From an uncultured Polycyclovorans sp. (GTDB taxonomy: Bacteria > Pseudomonadota > Gammaproteobacteria > Nevskiales > Nevskiaceae), in the NCBI GenBank assembly GCA_936928855.1, contig CAKZHZ010000052.1, positions 1 to 64,000 of the forward strand: a stretch of DNA of 64,000 bases. The letters are read 5' to 3'. A program made the position numbers and the translations under genes. The notes under the pieces are model-generated. The model made no database searches. It was not told the DNA's origin and worked only from the letters and a program-made list of their open reading frames with translations. Shown one piece after another: positions 63,039-64,000 of this stretch (its first letter is position 1; the number at the start of each line of letters is the position of its first letter).

Positions 63039-63890
63039 TCAGCCTGTCTTGGCGGGCAGGAATTTCACCGGATTGACCGGCTTGCCACGCTCGCGGATCT
63101 CGAAATGCAGCATTGGCTTGCGTTCCGGCCCCTCGCCCATCTCGGCAATGGGCTGACCGGCCTGCACGACGTCGCCTTCCTTGACCAGCCGGGTGCGGTT
63201 GTAACCATAGGCGGACAGGAACACTTCGTCATGCTTGATGATGACGAGTTCGCCGTAGCCCTTCAGCGCATTGCCGCTATACACCACCTTGCCGGCCGAG
63301 GCCGCCACCACCGGCTGGCCGGTACGCCCGGAGAACTCCAGGCCCTTGCTGCCGTTGGCGGGGGCGTAGCCACGGGTCACCACCCCGTCCGTGGGCCAGG
63401 TCCAGCGCCCTGTGACCGGTGGCGCGGTGGGTCGGGGCGCGGCAGGCGTCGGCGTCGCCACCGGCGGCGTGGCGGTAGCGCCGCCCCCCAATGCCACCGG
63501 CGGCAGCGCCTGCGGCTTGAGCACCGGCGGCGGCAGATCCATGCCCGCGGTCGCGACGTCCCCGTTCTCGGGAGCCACCGGCTTGATGACGGTGGGCGGC
63601 ACCAGCCGCAATACCTGGTCCGGATGAATCAGGTCCACATCGGGGATGCCGTTCCACTGAGCCAGCTCACGAAAGTCCACTTGATGTCGGAACGCAATGG
63701 AATAGAGCGTGTCGCCCTGGCGCACCCGGTACTCGTCGGCGCCCACCGGCGCCAGCGGCACTTCGGGCACCGCACCGACCTGTTCGCGTGCGGCCGGCGG
63801 CCCCCAGCTGGCCAGACCGGCGCAGCCTGCCAGCAGCGAGGCTGCCAGCGTCACCCCCCATGCCGATCCACGCTTCACCGCCGTCCTCAT
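63039..63890 (-). CDS. nlpD: NlpD-like LysM/M23 lipoprotein, degenerate peptidase
   Basis: This 283-residue protein begins MRTAVKRGSAWGVTLAASLL with lipobox LAGC, then a LysM domain (EYRVRQGDTLYSIAFRHQV), a Pro/Ala/Thr linker, and an M23 domain. The first zinc motif is lost (KGLEFSGRTGQPVVAA instead of HxxxD) while LHFEIR remains, as in E. coli NlpD, an activator of amidase AmiC. The ATG at 63890 overlaps the preceding stop (ATGA); ATGs at 63899 or 63935 are alternatives. Confidence 0.9.
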   Translation of the reverse strand: MRTAVKRGSAWGVTLAASLLAGCAGLASWGPPAAREQVGAVPEVPLAPVGADEYRVRQGDTLYSIAFRHQVDFRELAQWNGIPDVDLIHPDQVLRLVPPTVIKPVAPENGDVATAGMDLPPPVLKPQALPPVALGGGATATPPVATPTPAAPRPTAPPVTGRWTWPTDGVVTRGYAPANGSKGLEFSGRTGQPVVAASAGKVVYSGNALKGYGELVIIKHDEVFLSAYGYNRTRLVKEGDVVQAGQPIAEMGEGPERKPMLHFEIRERGKPVNPVKFLPAKTG

Positions 63891-64000
63891 CGCATCCATA
63901 TGATCACCACCACCAGCAGAAAAACCAGAAGCCATCCAATGGCATCGATGTAGCGGATTAGATGCCGCTCCACCGCAGGCCCCACCAATCGCACCAGGCC
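63887..64000 (-). CDS. Partial membrane protein C-terminus
   Basis: The last 37 codons of a gene running off the window edge end with a hydrophobic helix (AIGWLLVFLLVVVIIWMR) and overlap the nlpD start (ATGA). Its position before nlpD is where YqaA-like or surE-pcm genes often occur, but no motif is visible, so I do not name it. Confidence 0.5.
   Translation of the reverse strand, partial: GLVRLVGPAVERHLIRYIDAIGWLLVFLLVVVIIWMR

Overview
The window is a GC-rich (by eye roughly two-thirds G+C), densely packed bacterial chromosome segment. Gene content and order point to a gammaproteobacterium: rpsP-rimM-trmD-rplS, nrdR-ribD-ribE-ribB-ribH-nusB-thiL-pgpA, a SUF operon led by an Rrf2 regulator, ETF plus ETF-QO, a fused two-domain SppA, and NlpD. 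The genus cannot be fixed from the sequence alone. I saw no tRNA, rRNA, CRISPR array, insertion sequence or prophage, and no gene-free stretch longer than about 220 bases. The segment is core chromosome with a few small accessory patches.

Layout. 1-10 kb: an exported DUF4198-like protein, a BON-domain protein, a DUF1275 membrane protein, an unknown protein paired with a PECR-like reductase, the etfA/etfB/ETF-QO electron-transfer unit with its own promoter and terminator, a beta-carbonic anhydrase and an AtuA-like protein. 10-23 kb: a long leftward housekeeping block with many stop/start overlaps (riboflavin, thiamine, NusB, NrdR, GlyA, NadA, AspS, DUF502, FmdB). 23-35 kb: an EamA exporter, a CinA-like protein, an isocitrate dehydrogenase fused to a CBS pair, grxD, sodB, argF-nadC, murI, a hydrolase, sppA, trxB, a GST and an NlpC/P60 lipoprotein. 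35-44 kb: htpG with a sigma-32-like promoter, the rplS operon, a KAS III-like enzyme, and a four-gene ATGA-coupled cassette of uncertain role. 44-49 kb: the suf operon with a tautomerase gene between sufB and sufC. 49-57 kb: the most accessory part, with a degenerate GGDEF-EAL sensor, an orphan protein, a small XRE regulator, a TRL-like protein, a LysE exporter, a small membrane protein and an orphan sensor kinase. 57-64 kb: recJ, thrC, hom, alaC and nlpD.

Genes that work together. EtfA, EtfB and ETF-QO carry electrons from acyl-CoA dehydrogenases to ubiquinone. The PECR-like reductase, the thioesterase, the AtuA-like protein and the KAS III enzyme fit an acyl-CoA-oriented metabolism. RibD, RibE, RibB and RibH cover riboflavin synthesis except the GTP cyclohydrolase II step, whose zinc cysteines are missing from the second domain of RibB. 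SufB, C, D and S build Fe-S clusters under a three-cysteine Rrf2 regulator.

The strongest unusual signals are the isocitrate dehydrogenase-CBS fusion (24724-26496), the 4-oxalocrotonate tautomerase and 28-codon ORF wedged inside the suf operon (46070-46356), the ATGA-coupled cassette at 40507-43071, the doubly degenerate GGDEF-EAL receptor (49456-52599), and several perfect or near-perfect inverted repeats at promoter positions. Start codons were revised where the longest open frame ran well upstream of the conserved N-terminus. All functional claims rest on reading motifs, not on database searches.
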